This document shows positions 1-8,543 of a stretch of DNA of 64,000 nt, piece by piece. Numbering within the stretch: position 1 is the stretch's first letter; the number at the start of each line of letters is the position of its first letter. The notes below the pieces were generated by a model. The model had not been told where the DNA came from, ran no database searches, and saw only the letters and a list, made by a program, of their open reading frames with translations. This DNA is from Rivularia sp963920925. Its GTDB lineage: Bacteria; Cyanobacteriota; Cyanobacteriia; Cyanobacteriales; Nostocaceae. Position numbers and translations under genes: made by a program. The DNA is taken from positions 62,001-126,000 of the forward strand of contig NZ_CAWUDI010000022.1 in assembly GCF_963920925.1 (NCBI RefSeq), written 5' to 3'.

Positions 1-1197
1 ACTGGTACTTTATCACCCGCTGATATTTCATCACCATTGCGATCGGTGCTTAAAAAAAGCAAAAATACCAAAGTGCTGTTAGGGGAAGTTAGCGACATCG
101 ATCCAGAGCAGCAAAATGTGGTGATGAGGGGTGAAGAAATCCCTTATGACAGCTTAATTATTGCTACAGGTGCCAAGCATTCGTATTTTGGGAAGGATGA
201 GTGGGAACAATTCGCACCTGGTTTAAAAACTGTAGAAGATGCGATTGAAATGCGTCGCCGTATATTTATGGCATTTGAGGCAGCAGAGCAAGAAAAAGAT
301 GAAGAAAAACGTCGTGCTTTGTTGACCTTTGTGGTGGTTGGTGGTGGCCCGACTGGTGTAGAATTAGCTGGTGCGATCGCCGAGTTAGCTTACGGTATTC
401 TCAAGGAAGATTTTCGCAACATCGATACTCACGAAACGCAGGTATTGCTTTTGGAAGGTATGGATCGAATTTTACCACCTTTTGCACCAGAATTATCTGC
501 AAAAGCTCAAAAATCTTTGGAAGATTTGGGTGTTACTGTAGTCACAAAAACTTTGGTAACGGATATCGAAGGAGATATAGTTACCGTTAAGCAAGGTGAC
601 GAAATCAATAAGTTTGGAGCCAACACGGTATTATGGGCAGCAGGTGTAAAAGCTTCACCTTTGGGTAAAACAATAGCAGAAAAAACTGGTGCAGAATGCG
701 ATCGAGCCGGAAGAGTAATCGTCGAACCAGATTTAAGTTTAAAGGGATATCCAAATATACGTGTAATTGGCGATTTAGCACATTTCGCTCACCAAACGGG
801 CAAACCATTACCCGGTGTTGCACCAGTTGCAATGCAGGAAGCGCAGTATGTAGCAAAGTCTATTAAACAACAGATAAAAGGCAATTCTTTACCGGCATTT
901 AACTACGTTGATTATGGTAGTTTAGCGGTAATCGGACAACATTCTGCTGTTGTAGATTTAGGCTTTATGAAACTTACAGGTTTCATAGCTTGGCTATTTT
1001 GGTCATTAATTCACATTCATTATTTAGTTGAATTTGATAATAAACTTGTAGTGATGATTCAGTGGATTTGGAACTATTTCACCCGCAATCGTGGAGCAAG
1101 ATTAATTACAACAACAGACTTACCAGCACCCGTTGAAGTTAATAGCAAGATAGATTATTATCCGCCAGTTAATGATAAAAAAGCTGTTAAAGTTTAG
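1..1197 (+). CDS. Type II NADH dehydrogenase (NDH-2), 5' end outside window
   Basis: Single-polypeptide, non-proton-pumping NAD(P)H:quinone oxidoreductase of the membrane surface, using FAD. The reading frame is open from base 1 (TGTLSPADISSPLRSVL), a typical internal NDH-2 stretch, so the N-terminal FAD-binding Rossmann motif lies upstream of the window. A start at 37 (TTG) would be an artefact of the cut. Visible are the second nucleotide-binding fold (VVVGGGPTGVELAGAIAEL), the FAD-contacting IRVIGDLAH segment, and APVAMQEAQYVAKSI followed by a C-terminal hydrophobic helix (FIAWLFWSLIHIHYL), typical of the membrane-attached family. Cyanobacteria often carry several paralogues (ndbA/B/C); I cannot tell which this is. 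Confidence 0.93.
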   Translation, partial: TGTLSPADISSPLRSVLKKSKNTKVLLGEVSDIDPEQQNVVMRGEEIPYDSLIIATGAKHSYFGKDEWEQFAPGLKTVEDAIEMRRRIFMAFEAAEQEKDEEKRRALLTFVVVGGGPTGVELAGAIAELAYGILKEDFRNIDTHETQVLLLEGMDRILPPFAPELSAKAQKSLEDLGVTVVTKTLVTDIEGDIVTVKQGDEINKFGANTVLWAAGVKASPLGKTIAEKTGAECDRAGRVIVEPDLSLKGYPNIRVIGDLAHFAHQTGKPLPGVAPVAMQEAQYVAKSIKQQIKGNSLPAFNYVDYGSLAVIGQHSAVVDLGFMKLTGFIAWLFWSLIHIHYLVEFDNKLVVMIQWIWNYFTRNRGARLITTTDLPAPVEVNSKIDYYPPVNDKKAVKV

Positions 1198-1311
1198 GGA
1201 ATTGGGAATAGGGCATGGGGAATAGTTAAGAGTTAGGAGTTAGGAGTTAATAGTAATATTTATCCCATCTCTCCTTTTCCCCTTGTCTCCCCCTCTACCC
1301 CTTCTTCCCCA
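1198..1311. repeat. Intergenic low-complexity and heptamer repeats
   Basis: Short spacer between convergent genes. It holds copies of the heptamer GAGTTAG (about 1225-1250), then a C/T-rich run. Same STRR-like class as elsewhere in the window. No terminator hairpin is clear. Confidence 0.5.
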
Positions 1312-2439
1312 TCACTCCAACGGTATCGTCACAATAAAAGTAGTTCCCACACCTTCTTTACTAATTAAACTAATTTCTCCTTGATGCAATTCTACATATT
1401 GTTTGACAATTGATAATCCTAAACCATGCCCTGGTATTTGCCCGACATTGCTAGCTCTTTGAAAAGAAGCAAATAAATTATCTTGTTCTATATCGGGAAT
1501 ACCGATACCTTTATCTTGAATGCGGAAAATAGCTTCTCCTTGTAAGCAGAATAAATCAAACCGTATTTCTCCACCTTGGGGTGAATATTTAATTGCATTA
1601 GATAGCAAGTTAGTAAAAATGTGTCGGAGTAGCTTTTCGTCTAAACGAGGTAAACTAATATCCGCAGGTGCGCTATTTTCTTCCTGTTGAATGCAGCATC
1701 CTTGAATTTTGAAAATAATTTGATGTTTTTCTGTTGCTATCAGCTTGATTTCTGCTACTAAATCCTGACAAAATTTTTCTAATTCTAAAGGTGCGGGATT
1801 AAATTGAGTTTTATGAACTTCTGCTTTACCAACTAACAATACATCACTCAATAATTGATTGAGATTTTTAACAGCGTTTTGTATATGATATAAATATTCG
1901 TCTTTTTTATTATCCGTTATTTCCTGGCTGTGATTTGCGAGTAATTCAGTCGAATTTAAAATTGTACTTAATGGATTGCGAAATTCATGACTTACCATTG
2001 AAACGAAACGAGATTTTAATTCTCTCATCTCTTTCTCTTTTTGCAATTCATCTCGCATCACAGTTTCTTTTTGATGCTTGCTCAAAGCTATCTCAATGGT
2101 AGTAATTAACTGAGTTTCTTCAAAAGGTTTGAGTACGTAACCAAAAGGTTGGGTTAGCTGGGCTTTTTTTATAGTACTTTCATCGGAATGAGCGGTGAGA
2201 AAAATTACCGGAATATTAAAAGTATTCATAATTATTTCGGCAGCTTCGATTCCATTCATCTCACCTTTAAGCATCATATCCATTAAAACTAAATCTGGTT
2301 GCAATTCTTCGACTTGGGTAATTGCTTTTTCCCCATAAGCGATAACAGCGGGGACGATATAACCCGAAGTTTCCAAACAATATTTTATGTCGCAAGCAAT
2401 AATTCTTTCGTCTTCTACAACTAATATTTTGTCTTTCAT
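1312..2439 (-). CDS. Hybrid response regulator-histidine kinase
   Basis: Cytosolic two-component protein with an N-terminal receiver followed by a kinase core. From the ATG at 2439 (MKDKILVVEDE) the receiver spans about residues 1-120, with the acidic pair ED, phosphoacceptor Asp in LVLMDMML and Lys in VLKPFEE. After a short coiled linker come HisKA (SMVSHEFRNPLS, His phosphoacceptor) and HATPase_c (N box NLLSNAIKYSP, G1 DKGIGIP, G2 GHGLGLSIVKQY). An upstream in-frame start at 2493 would overlap the preceding gene and add 18 atypical residues, so 2439 is preferred. It lies 7 bp downstream of the other kinase, implying co-transcription and perhaps a phosphorelay: the upstream kinase may phosphorylate this receiver. 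The signal is unknown. Confidence 0.9.
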   Translation of the reverse strand: MKDKILVVEDERIIACDIKYCLETSGYIVPAVIAYGEKAITQVEELQPDLVLMDMMLKGEMNGIEAAEIIMNTFNIPVIFLTAHSDESTIKKAQLTQPFGYVLKPFEETQLITTIEIALSKHQKETVMRDELQKEKEMRELKSRFVSMVSHEFRNPLSTILNSTELLANHSQEITDNKKDEYLYHIQNAVKNLNQLLSDVLLVGKAEVHKTQFNPAPLELEKFCQDLVAEIKLIATEKHQIIFKIQGCCIQQEENSAPADISLPRLDEKLLRHIFTNLLSNAIKYSPQGGEIRFDLFCLQGEAIFRIQDKGIGIPDIEQDNLFASFQRASNVGQIPGHGLGLSIVKQYVELHQGEISLISKEGVGTTFIVTIPLE

Positions 2440-2446
2440 TTTTATA

Positions 2447-5029
2447 TTATGTATTACTGTTATCGGTAAATGTAATTCTAAATGAAGTACCAATTTTGGA
2501 ACTATATACTATTGTCCCCTCTAATTGCTCGACTAAATTCCAGACTAGTTCTAAACCGAGGGATTGTTTTTTTAATGAATCAATATTTTCTCGTACTCCC
2601 ACACCATTATCGCTAACTGATAATGAGTATTTACCAGTTTGCGAAGTTATAAATTCTACATATATTTCTCCTTCCTCACTATTTTTAAAAGCGTGCTTCA
2701 TTGAATTGGAAATAAGCTCGTTGATAATTAAACCACAAGTAATTGCCGTATCAATTTTCAAAATTAGTTTTTCTATATTAGTATTTAGCTTAATACTTGT
2801 AATGTTATAACAGCTAATCAAATTATTTGTTAGCTTACGAATATACTCAGAAAATTCTATTTTTTCTACATTGTTAGTTTGATATAAATTTTCGTGAATC
2901 AAAGCCATTGCTCGGACGCGATTCTGACTATCCTTAAAAAATTCTAATGCTTGTTTATCTTTGATATATCCAGACTGTAACCGTAACAAACTAGAAATTA
3001 TCTGTAAGTTATTTTTAACGCGATGATGAATTTCTTTGAGCAATACTTCTTTCTCTTTTAAAGAAGATTTTAATTTATTTTCTACCTGCTTGCGAACTGT
3101 AATGTCGGTACTTGAGCCAGCCATAAAAGCCGGTAAACCATCTTCATCGCGAATTACAGTACCGCGAGTTAAAAACGCATAAGCATCTCTATTTTTGTGC
3201 AGCATTCGGTGTTCTATTTCGTATTTAGGGATTAACTCTTCTAAATAGGCATTAATTTCAGCTTTTACTAAACCCACATCCTCAGAATGCACAAATCGCA
3301 ACCAGTTGCTAAAATGATTGGCTATTTCTTCATCTTTGTAGCCAAGCATTGCTTTCAAATTAGAATCTATATAAACTTCATTGGTTTGAATATTCCATTC
3401 CCAAACTCCCACTTTTCCCGCACTTATAGCTCGTGCGTATCTTTCTTCACTTACCCTTAAAGCTTGCTCTACTCGCTTGCGTCCTAGAACATTTCCTAAT
3501 ATTTCTGCTACTATTTTAAGTAAGAAAATGCTATTTTCCGTCCACATAGTAGTACTTAAAGATTCAAAACCTAAGAAACCGATTAAATTTCCACTACAAG
3601 CGATTGGTAAAATAATCAGAGATTTTATATCTTGAGTTTTAAAAACTTGTTTTTCAACTATTTTTTGTAAAAGTAAATTCTGTATATCCTGTAACTGTAA
3701 AATTTCACCACAGTGAAGCTTTTCTATAAGCAAAGTCAAATCTTCAACGTAGATATCTTTTAACTCGTTGATACGAAATGGAATTCCCGAAGCACACCAT
3801 TCATGGGTGCTATTAAACTTTTGTGAATCTTCCGTTAATAAAAATACATAACTGCGATCGACACCTGCAAATTCACCAATAGTTTGTAGTGCTTTATTGA
3901 TACCGTTATCTATTTGATTTGCAGCAAGATTAATAAAATCAGCCGATATATTAGTAATTAGCTTTTCAAAATCGACTCGAAAACGAAGTTCTTTTTCAAT
4001 ACGCTCTCTTTCGATAATTTCTTGTCGCAAGCGCGAGTTTGTGTTTATTAATTCATAAGTACGTTCTTCTACTCTAATTTCTAATTCATCTTTAGCTTTT
4101 TGTGACTCTATTTCAGCTTTTTTCCGTTCGCTTATATCGCGGATAATAACGACAATGTGGTGTCCGATTATGCTTATTAATCTGGCTTCAAAGGCTTTTT
4201 CTCCTGCTGGTACCGCTAAAGAATATTCGATTGCAACTGGAGAATTAGTTTCTAGTACTTGGGAAATAGCTTCTTGAAATTGACAAGCAACTGATGGTGG
4301 TACAACTTCTTCTAATTGCTTACCTAAAAATTTTTCAGGTGGTAAATATAAATCGGAAAATTCTTTTGCGTGACAGCTAAGGATAGTGCCGTCACTTTTC
4401 AAGCGAAAATACATATCAGGAAAAGCTTGAAATAACTCTTGCAACTCGCTGGTTGTCTGTAATAGCTGTGCTTCTGTTGCCAGACTGTCGCATATTTTAT
4501 GCTGCAATAGCTTATTAGTGTCTTTTAAATTATCGAACTCGATTTTTAAAGTTTTGTATTTTTGTATTTCTAATTCTATCTGGGTTGCTAAATTTTTCTG
4601 TTTCTGTGTTTCTGTTTGTAATTTTATTAAAGTATTTGAAAGCTCTGCCTGCAATTTTTGAGCAATGATTACTGGAGTAACTATTTCTGTTAATTCTCCC
4701 GAACTATTAACAACTGGTAAAAACACGATATTATTTTCATGCATTAAAGATAATGCCTGCTGACAATCGTAATTAAGCTGTAAAGTAATCGCTGGTTGCA
4801 TTAATTCAGCCACTTTTAGATGTTCTAAGTTACTACCAGAAGTAATCAAATAAACTAAATTTAAAAGTTTAAATCTACCTAAAAGTTGTGAATCTTCGAC
4901 AATAAATAATTCTTGATTTTCTATATCTTTTTCTTTAAGTTGTTTTATGAAACCGATAATTTCCGTCAAAAGAGTTTCAGGAGAAACTGTCAGATTAAAG
5001 TATTTAATAGCATCTGCGACTAAAAGCAT
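2447..5029 (-). CDS. CBS-PAS-GAF-PAS sensor histidine kinase (HisKA_2 type)
   Basis: Soluble multi-domain sensor kinase of 860 residues with no membrane segment. In order: a CBS-pair-like region (about 35-130, including VAELMQPAITLQLN and FLPVVNSSGELTEIV), coiled coil, PAS (about 195-310), coiled coil, GAF (about 350-520), PAS with PAC (about 525-645), HisKA_2 (EIHHRVKNNLQIISSLL, phosphoacceptor His near 665) and HATPase (NELISNSMKHAF, DNGVGVRE). HisKA_2 kinases commonly pair with receiver proteins encoded nearby, as here 7 bp downstream. PAS and GAF suggest a small-molecule, redox or light input; the GAF domain lacks an obvious bilin-attachment Cys in a CH context, so I do not call it a phytochrome. 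Confidence 0.9.
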   Translation of the reverse strand: MLLVADAIKYFNLTVSPETLLTEIIGFIKQLKEKDIENQELFIVEDSQLLGRFKLLNLVYLITSGSNLEHLKVAELMQPAITLQLNYDCQQALSLMHENNIVFLPVVNSSGELTEIVTPVIIAQKLQAELSNTLIKLQTETQKQKNLATQIELEIQKYKTLKIEFDNLKDTNKLLQHKICDSLATEAQLLQTTSELQELFQAFPDMYFRLKSDGTILSCHAKEFSDLYLPPEKFLGKQLEEVVPPSVACQFQEAISQVLETNSPVAIEYSLAVPAGEKAFEARLISIIGHHIVVIIRDISERKKAEIESQKAKDELEIRVEERTYELINTNSRLRQEIIERERIEKELRFRVDFEKLITNISADFINLAANQIDNGINKALQTIGEFAGVDRSYVFLLTEDSQKFNSTHEWCASGIPFRINELKDIYVEDLTLLIEKLHCGEILQLQDIQNLLLQKIVEKQVFKTQDIKSLIILPIACSGNLIGFLGFESLSTTMWTENSIFLLKIVAEILGNVLGRKRVEQALRVSEERYARAISAGKVGVWEWNIQTNEVYIDSNLKAMLGYKDEEIANHFSNWLRFVHSEDVGLVKAEINAYLEELIPKYEIEHRMLHKNRDAYAFLTRGTVIRDEDGLPAFMAGSSTDITVRKQVENKLKSSLKEKEVLLKEIHHRVKNNLQIISSLLRLQSGYIKDKQALEFFKDSQNRVRAMALIHENLYQTNNVEKIEFSEYIRKLTNNLISCYNITSIKLNTNIEKLILKIDTAITCGLIINELISNSMKHAFKNSEEGEIYVEFITSQTGKYSLSVSDNGVGVRENIDSLKKQSLGLELVWNLVEQLEGTIVYSSKIGTSFRITFTDNSNT

Positions 5030-5646
5030 AGCGAGAATTTCTGAAAGCTACATCAATGGTGTAGCAAATAATTTTGATATTACACATTCTGATATTTTGT
5101 ATGCAAAAACTATATAAAAGTAGGCTTTATAATCAAAGCATTTTACATATTTTAAAGCATCATGTTTTGATAAAAAATGCCTTAATGAATATCTAAAGCA
5201 AAATTTTACCTCGGATTCGACGAGATAGTGAGATAATATAAATTGCTATGTAGGTATTGATAATTTAGTAATTTAAAACTTAAAATGCTGGCTAAGCAGT
5301 ACTATTTGCATCGGCATAATCATATTGGCTGAAATGCCGTTTAATCCTGAATTCAAAATTATTTTGAAGATTTTTTTCAAAAATGATTAACATTGCTACC
5401 CGGATAAAAATATACTCTCTCCAATTGCTAGCTTAAGTTATAAATAAGGCTATAGCATCGTGGTTACTACTTACATATTTAAGATTTTGCTATAAGTACT
5501 GAACAATTTAGATGAAGAACAAATCGAGAGATCCTGAATGCTTTTTCAACTACCTCTCGGCAGTAGCTAAAAAATATTTATGGCATTTTAGCTGTATAAA
5601 ACAGTAAATTGGTATTAGCCAATCAAAAAATATACCGGGGAAACCG
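5030..5646. other. 617-bp intergenic region between divergent genes
   Basis: A/T-rich divergent spacer that must hold the promoters of the kinase operon (leftward) and glcE (rightward). GGGGAA just before the ATG at 5647 is the likely glcE ribosome-binding site. I see no convincing ORF, repeat or RNA gene. Confidence 0.4.
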
Positions 5647-6933
5647 ATGTCTAGCGAACAGGGTACGCTTGCCGTCTACCATTCTAGTCTTGCATCTATC
5701 GTTGGAGAAGAAAATCTTATTTATGATTTCGACAACACGCAGATAAAAAAAGCCATATCGCCGGAAAATCTCCCCGGTTGCATTGTATATCCCCAAACTC
5801 AAGAGCAACTCGCTGAAGTGATTGCAGAAGCTTACCGCAATAAGTGGCGCGTTTTACCTTGTGGTAGCGGTAGTAAACTCAAGTGGGGTAGTTTAACTAA
5901 AGTCGATATCGTTGTTAGTACGCAGCGTCTCAACAAAATTATTAACCATGCTGTAGGTGACTTAACTCTTACTGTAGAAGCAGGAGTGAAATTCGCCGAT
6001 ATTCAAACAGCTTTAGCAAAACACAATCAAATACTTGCACTTAATCCAACAACACCCGATTTAGCAACCATTGGCGGTATCATCGCTACTGGCGATACGG
6101 GTTCTTTGCGGCAGCGTTATGGTAGCGTCCGCGACCAACTGTTAGGCGTTACCTTCGTCCGTGCTGACGGTCAAATCGCTCGCGCTGGAGGGAAAGTAGT
6201 CAAAAATGTTGCTGGATACGACTTAATGAAATTATTTACCGGCTCCTACGGTACTTTAAGTATCATCACCGAAGCCACATTTCGGCTATATCCCATGCAG
6301 TCAGCTTCGGGAACCGCAATTTTAACGGGTAGCAAAGAAGCCATATCCCAAGCCGCAGAAACCATTCGTGGTTCCGCTTTAACACCCACTCAAGCCGATT
6401 TACTATCCTCTCAACTAGTATCAAGCATGGGAATCGGTAAAGGATTGGGATTAATTCTTCGCTTCGAGAGTATCCCCGAAAGTGTCAAGGAACAATTAAA
6501 CCAAGTTTTGCAAGTAGGAGAAAAATTAGGATTAACTGGCGTATTATATTCCGACACAGAAGAACAAAACTTATGGCATAGATTACCAGAAAAAATACAT
6601 TTACCTGAATCTGGATCGGAAATTACTTGCAAAATAGGAGTATTACCAAATGCTGCGGTGGAAATTTTAGATCGAGCCGATTTAGGTTCGATTAACATCT
6701 CTAGCGGCTTGGGAATATTGCGATTTGAAGATGAAATAATGGTGCTAGAAATGCGAGAATTATGTCAACAATACAGTGGTTTTCTAACTGTATTATCAGC
6801 GCCAATAGAAGTTAAACAAAAAATAGATGTTTGGGGTTATAGCGGTAATGCATTGGAATTAATGCGAGGAATTAAAAAACAATTTGATAGTGAAAATATT
6901 CTCAGCCCAGGGAGATTTGTGGGAGGGATTTAG
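5647..6933 (+). CDS. glcE: Glycolate oxidase, FAD-binding subunit GlcE
   Basis: FAD-linked oxidase subunit of the GlcDEF glycolate dehydrogenase, which oxidises photorespiratory glycolate to glyoxylate at the membrane. The N-terminal FAD_binding_4 domain shows GCIVYPQTQEQLAEVI, the flavin loop LPCGSGSKLKWG, TTPDLATIGGIIATGDTGS and KNVAGYDLMKLFTGSYGT. The C-terminus ends with the usual FDSENILSPGRF. At 428 residues it is normal size. glcF follows about 125 bp downstream in the same direction, confirming the assignment; glcD is not in the window. The ATG at 5647 is preceded by GGGGAA at a usable distance. Confidence 0.92.
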   Translation: MSSEQGTLAVYHSSLASIVGEENLIYDFDNTQIKKAISPENLPGCIVYPQTQEQLAEVIAEAYRNKWRVLPCGSGSKLKWGSLTKVDIVVSTQRLNKIINHAVGDLTLTVEAGVKFADIQTALAKHNQILALNPTTPDLATIGGIIATGDTGSLRQRYGSVRDQLLGVTFVRADGQIARAGGKVVKNVAGYDLMKLFTGSYGTLSIITEATFRLYPMQSASGTAILTGSKEAISQAAETIRGSALTPTQADLLSSQLVSSMGIGKGLGLILRFESIPESVKEQLNQVLQVGEKLGLTGVLYSDTEEQNLWHRLPEKIHLPESGSEITCKIGVLPNAAVEILDRADLGSINISSGLGILRFEDEIMVLEMRELCQQYSGFLTVLSAPIEVKQKIDVWGYSGNALELMRGIKKQFDSENILSPGRFVGGI

Positions 6934-7057
6934 GGAGATGGGGAGAGGGGGAGATGGGGAGATGGGGAGAATTTATAACTCTTAATTCCTAACTATGCCC
7001 AATGCCCAATTACCAATTACCAATTACCAATTACCAATTACCAATTACCAATTAATC
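6934..7057. repeat. Tandem GAGATGGGG and CAATTAC heptamer arrays
   Basis: Spacer between glcE and glcF made of GGGAGATGGGGAG-type repeats followed by at least six copies of the heptamer CAATTAC (about 7003-7050). Three heptamers are 21 bp, so the array is open in the glcF frame and would encode LPITNYQ repeats; this creates a spurious longer N-terminus starting at 6995. Confidence 0.85.
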
Positions 7058-8410
7058 ATGCTTTCAGAAAATAACGAAAATAATATTGCTTCTTTGAAAA
7101 ATATAAATGGTTTTGATGAGAATCATCCGCCGGAACCAAAGTTAATTGATAGCTGCGTTCATTGCGGATTTTGTCTTTCTACTTGTCCGAGTTACAGGGT
7201 TATCGGTAAGGAAATGGATTCCCCACGGGGAAGAATCTATTTGATGGATGCTATTAATGAAGGGGAAATTCCTTTAAATCAGGCGACTGCCGAACATTTT
7301 GATAGTTGTTTGGGCTGTTTGGCTTGCGTAACTACTTGTCCTTCCGGTGTGGAATACGACAAGTTAATTAGCGCCACTCGTTACCAAGTTGCTCGTAATT
7401 ATCCCCGCAGTTTACCGGATAAATTATTTCGACAATTAATTTTTTCGCTGTTTCCTTATCCCCAAAGATTGCGTTTTCTATTAGTGCCACTATTTATTTA
7501 TCAAAAGTTGGGATTACCAAAGTTAATTCGTGCTACTGGTTTACTCGAAAAGATATCTCCTCGTTTAGCAGCGATGGAATCGATTCTTCCAGAAGTTACT
7601 GGGAAATCCTTTCGAGATAATTATCCTACCGTAATTCCGGCGCAGGGTGAAAAACGTTACCGCGTCGGAGTAATATTAGGATGCGTACAGCGGTTATTTT
7701 TCTCACCCGTAAATGAAGCTACCGTGCGAGTTTTAACCGCGAATGGTTGCGAGGTGGTAATCCCTAAATCTCAAGGCTGCTGTGCCGCACTTCCGGAACA
7801 TCAGGGGCAAGCCTCACAAGCGCAAGCTTTGGCAAGACAGATGATTGATAGTTTCGCAGATATGGATGTAGATTATGTAATTATCAATGCAGCGGGTTGC
7901 GGTCATACTTTGAAAGAATACGGTCATATTTTAGAAAATGACCCCGAATATAAGGAAAAAGCCAAAGAATTTGCCAATAAAGTTAAAGATTCACAAGAAT
8001 TTTTAGCAATGGTGGGTTTAACAGCCAAATTATCGCCTTTGACAGAAGAACCGCTGACAATGGTTTATCAAGATGCGTGTCATTTATTGCACGGACAAAA
8101 AATCAGCGTTCAACCCCGTCAATTATTAAAGCAGATTCCCAACATTAAATTGCGCGAACCTTTGGATGCAGCTTTATGTTGCGGTAGTGCTGGAGTTTAC
8201 AATATGCTGCAACCCGAAGTTGCTGAGGAATTGGGAGAGCAAAAAGCCAGGAATTTGGTAAATACGGGTGCGGAGTTGATTGCTTCGCCAAATCCTGGAT
8301 GTAGCTTGCAGATTAGCAAGCATTTGGAGAAGCAGGGTAAGGAAATGAAAGTTATGCATCCGATGGAGTTGTTGGATTGTGCGATTCGGGGGGTGAAAAT
8401 TAATTTGTAA
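7058..8410 (+). CDS. glcF: Glycolate oxidase iron-sulfur subunit GlcF
   Basis: Iron-sulfur subunit passing electrons from the GlcD/GlcE flavoproteins towards quinone. Two [4Fe-4S] ferredoxin motifs (CVHCGFCLSTCP and CLGCLACVTTCP) are followed by two CCG domains (GCVQRLF...SQGCCAALPEHQG and YQDACHLLHG...ALCCGSAG). Length, about 450 residues, is normal. I place the start at ATG 7058 (MLSENNENN), because the in-frame ATG at 6995 would translate the heptamer array. No strong Shine-Dalgarno is visible; translation may depend on the upstream glcE transcript. Confidence 0.92.
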   Translation: MLSENNENNIASLKNINGFDENHPPEPKLIDSCVHCGFCLSTCPSYRVIGKEMDSPRGRIYLMDAINEGEIPLNQATAEHFDSCLGCLACVTTCPSGVEYDKLISATRYQVARNYPRSLPDKLFRQLIFSLFPYPQRLRFLLVPLFIYQKLGLPKLIRATGLLEKISPRLAAMESILPEVTGKSFRDNYPTVIPAQGEKRYRVGVILGCVQRLFFSPVNEATVRVLTANGCEVVIPKSQGCCAALPEHQGQASQAQALARQMIDSFADMDVDYVIINAAGCGHTLKEYGHILENDPEYKEKAKEFANKVKDSQEFLAMVGLTAKLSPLTEEPLTMVYQDACHLLHGQKISVQPRQLLKQIPNIKLREPLDAALCCGSAGVYNMLQPEVAEELGEQKARNLVNTGAELIASPNPGCSLQISKHLEKQGKEMKVMHPMELLDCAIRGVKINL

Positions 8411-8543
8411 TTTGTGAATAATTTGAATTTTACCTGGCGATTATAAATCGCAGCTACACAGGCAAAGCCCACCTTCGTGGGCTGGTTATAGATGCATATT
8501 TGATGTAGAGACGTAGCAGTGCTACGTCTCCCAGTCGTTTAGG
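8411..8543. terminator. Paired hairpins between convergent genes
   Basis: Two perfect hairpins lie between the converging ends of glcF and the NACHT gene: AGCCCAC/GTGGGCT with a 4-nt loop (8466-8483), and a 10-bp stem GAGACGTAGC/GCTACGTCTC with a 3-nt loop (8508-8530). Neither has a long T-run. The second resembles a sequence at about 31710-31736, so it may be a dispersed repeat acting as a bidirectional terminator. Confidence 0.45.

Noticed and set aside
5623..5808. Minus-strand small open frame overlapping the glcE start
   Set aside because: Overlaps confidently coding DNA and has no recognisable product.
6934..7057. CRISPR array
   Set aside because: The units are 7-9 bp, contiguous and without spacers; STRR-type repeats.
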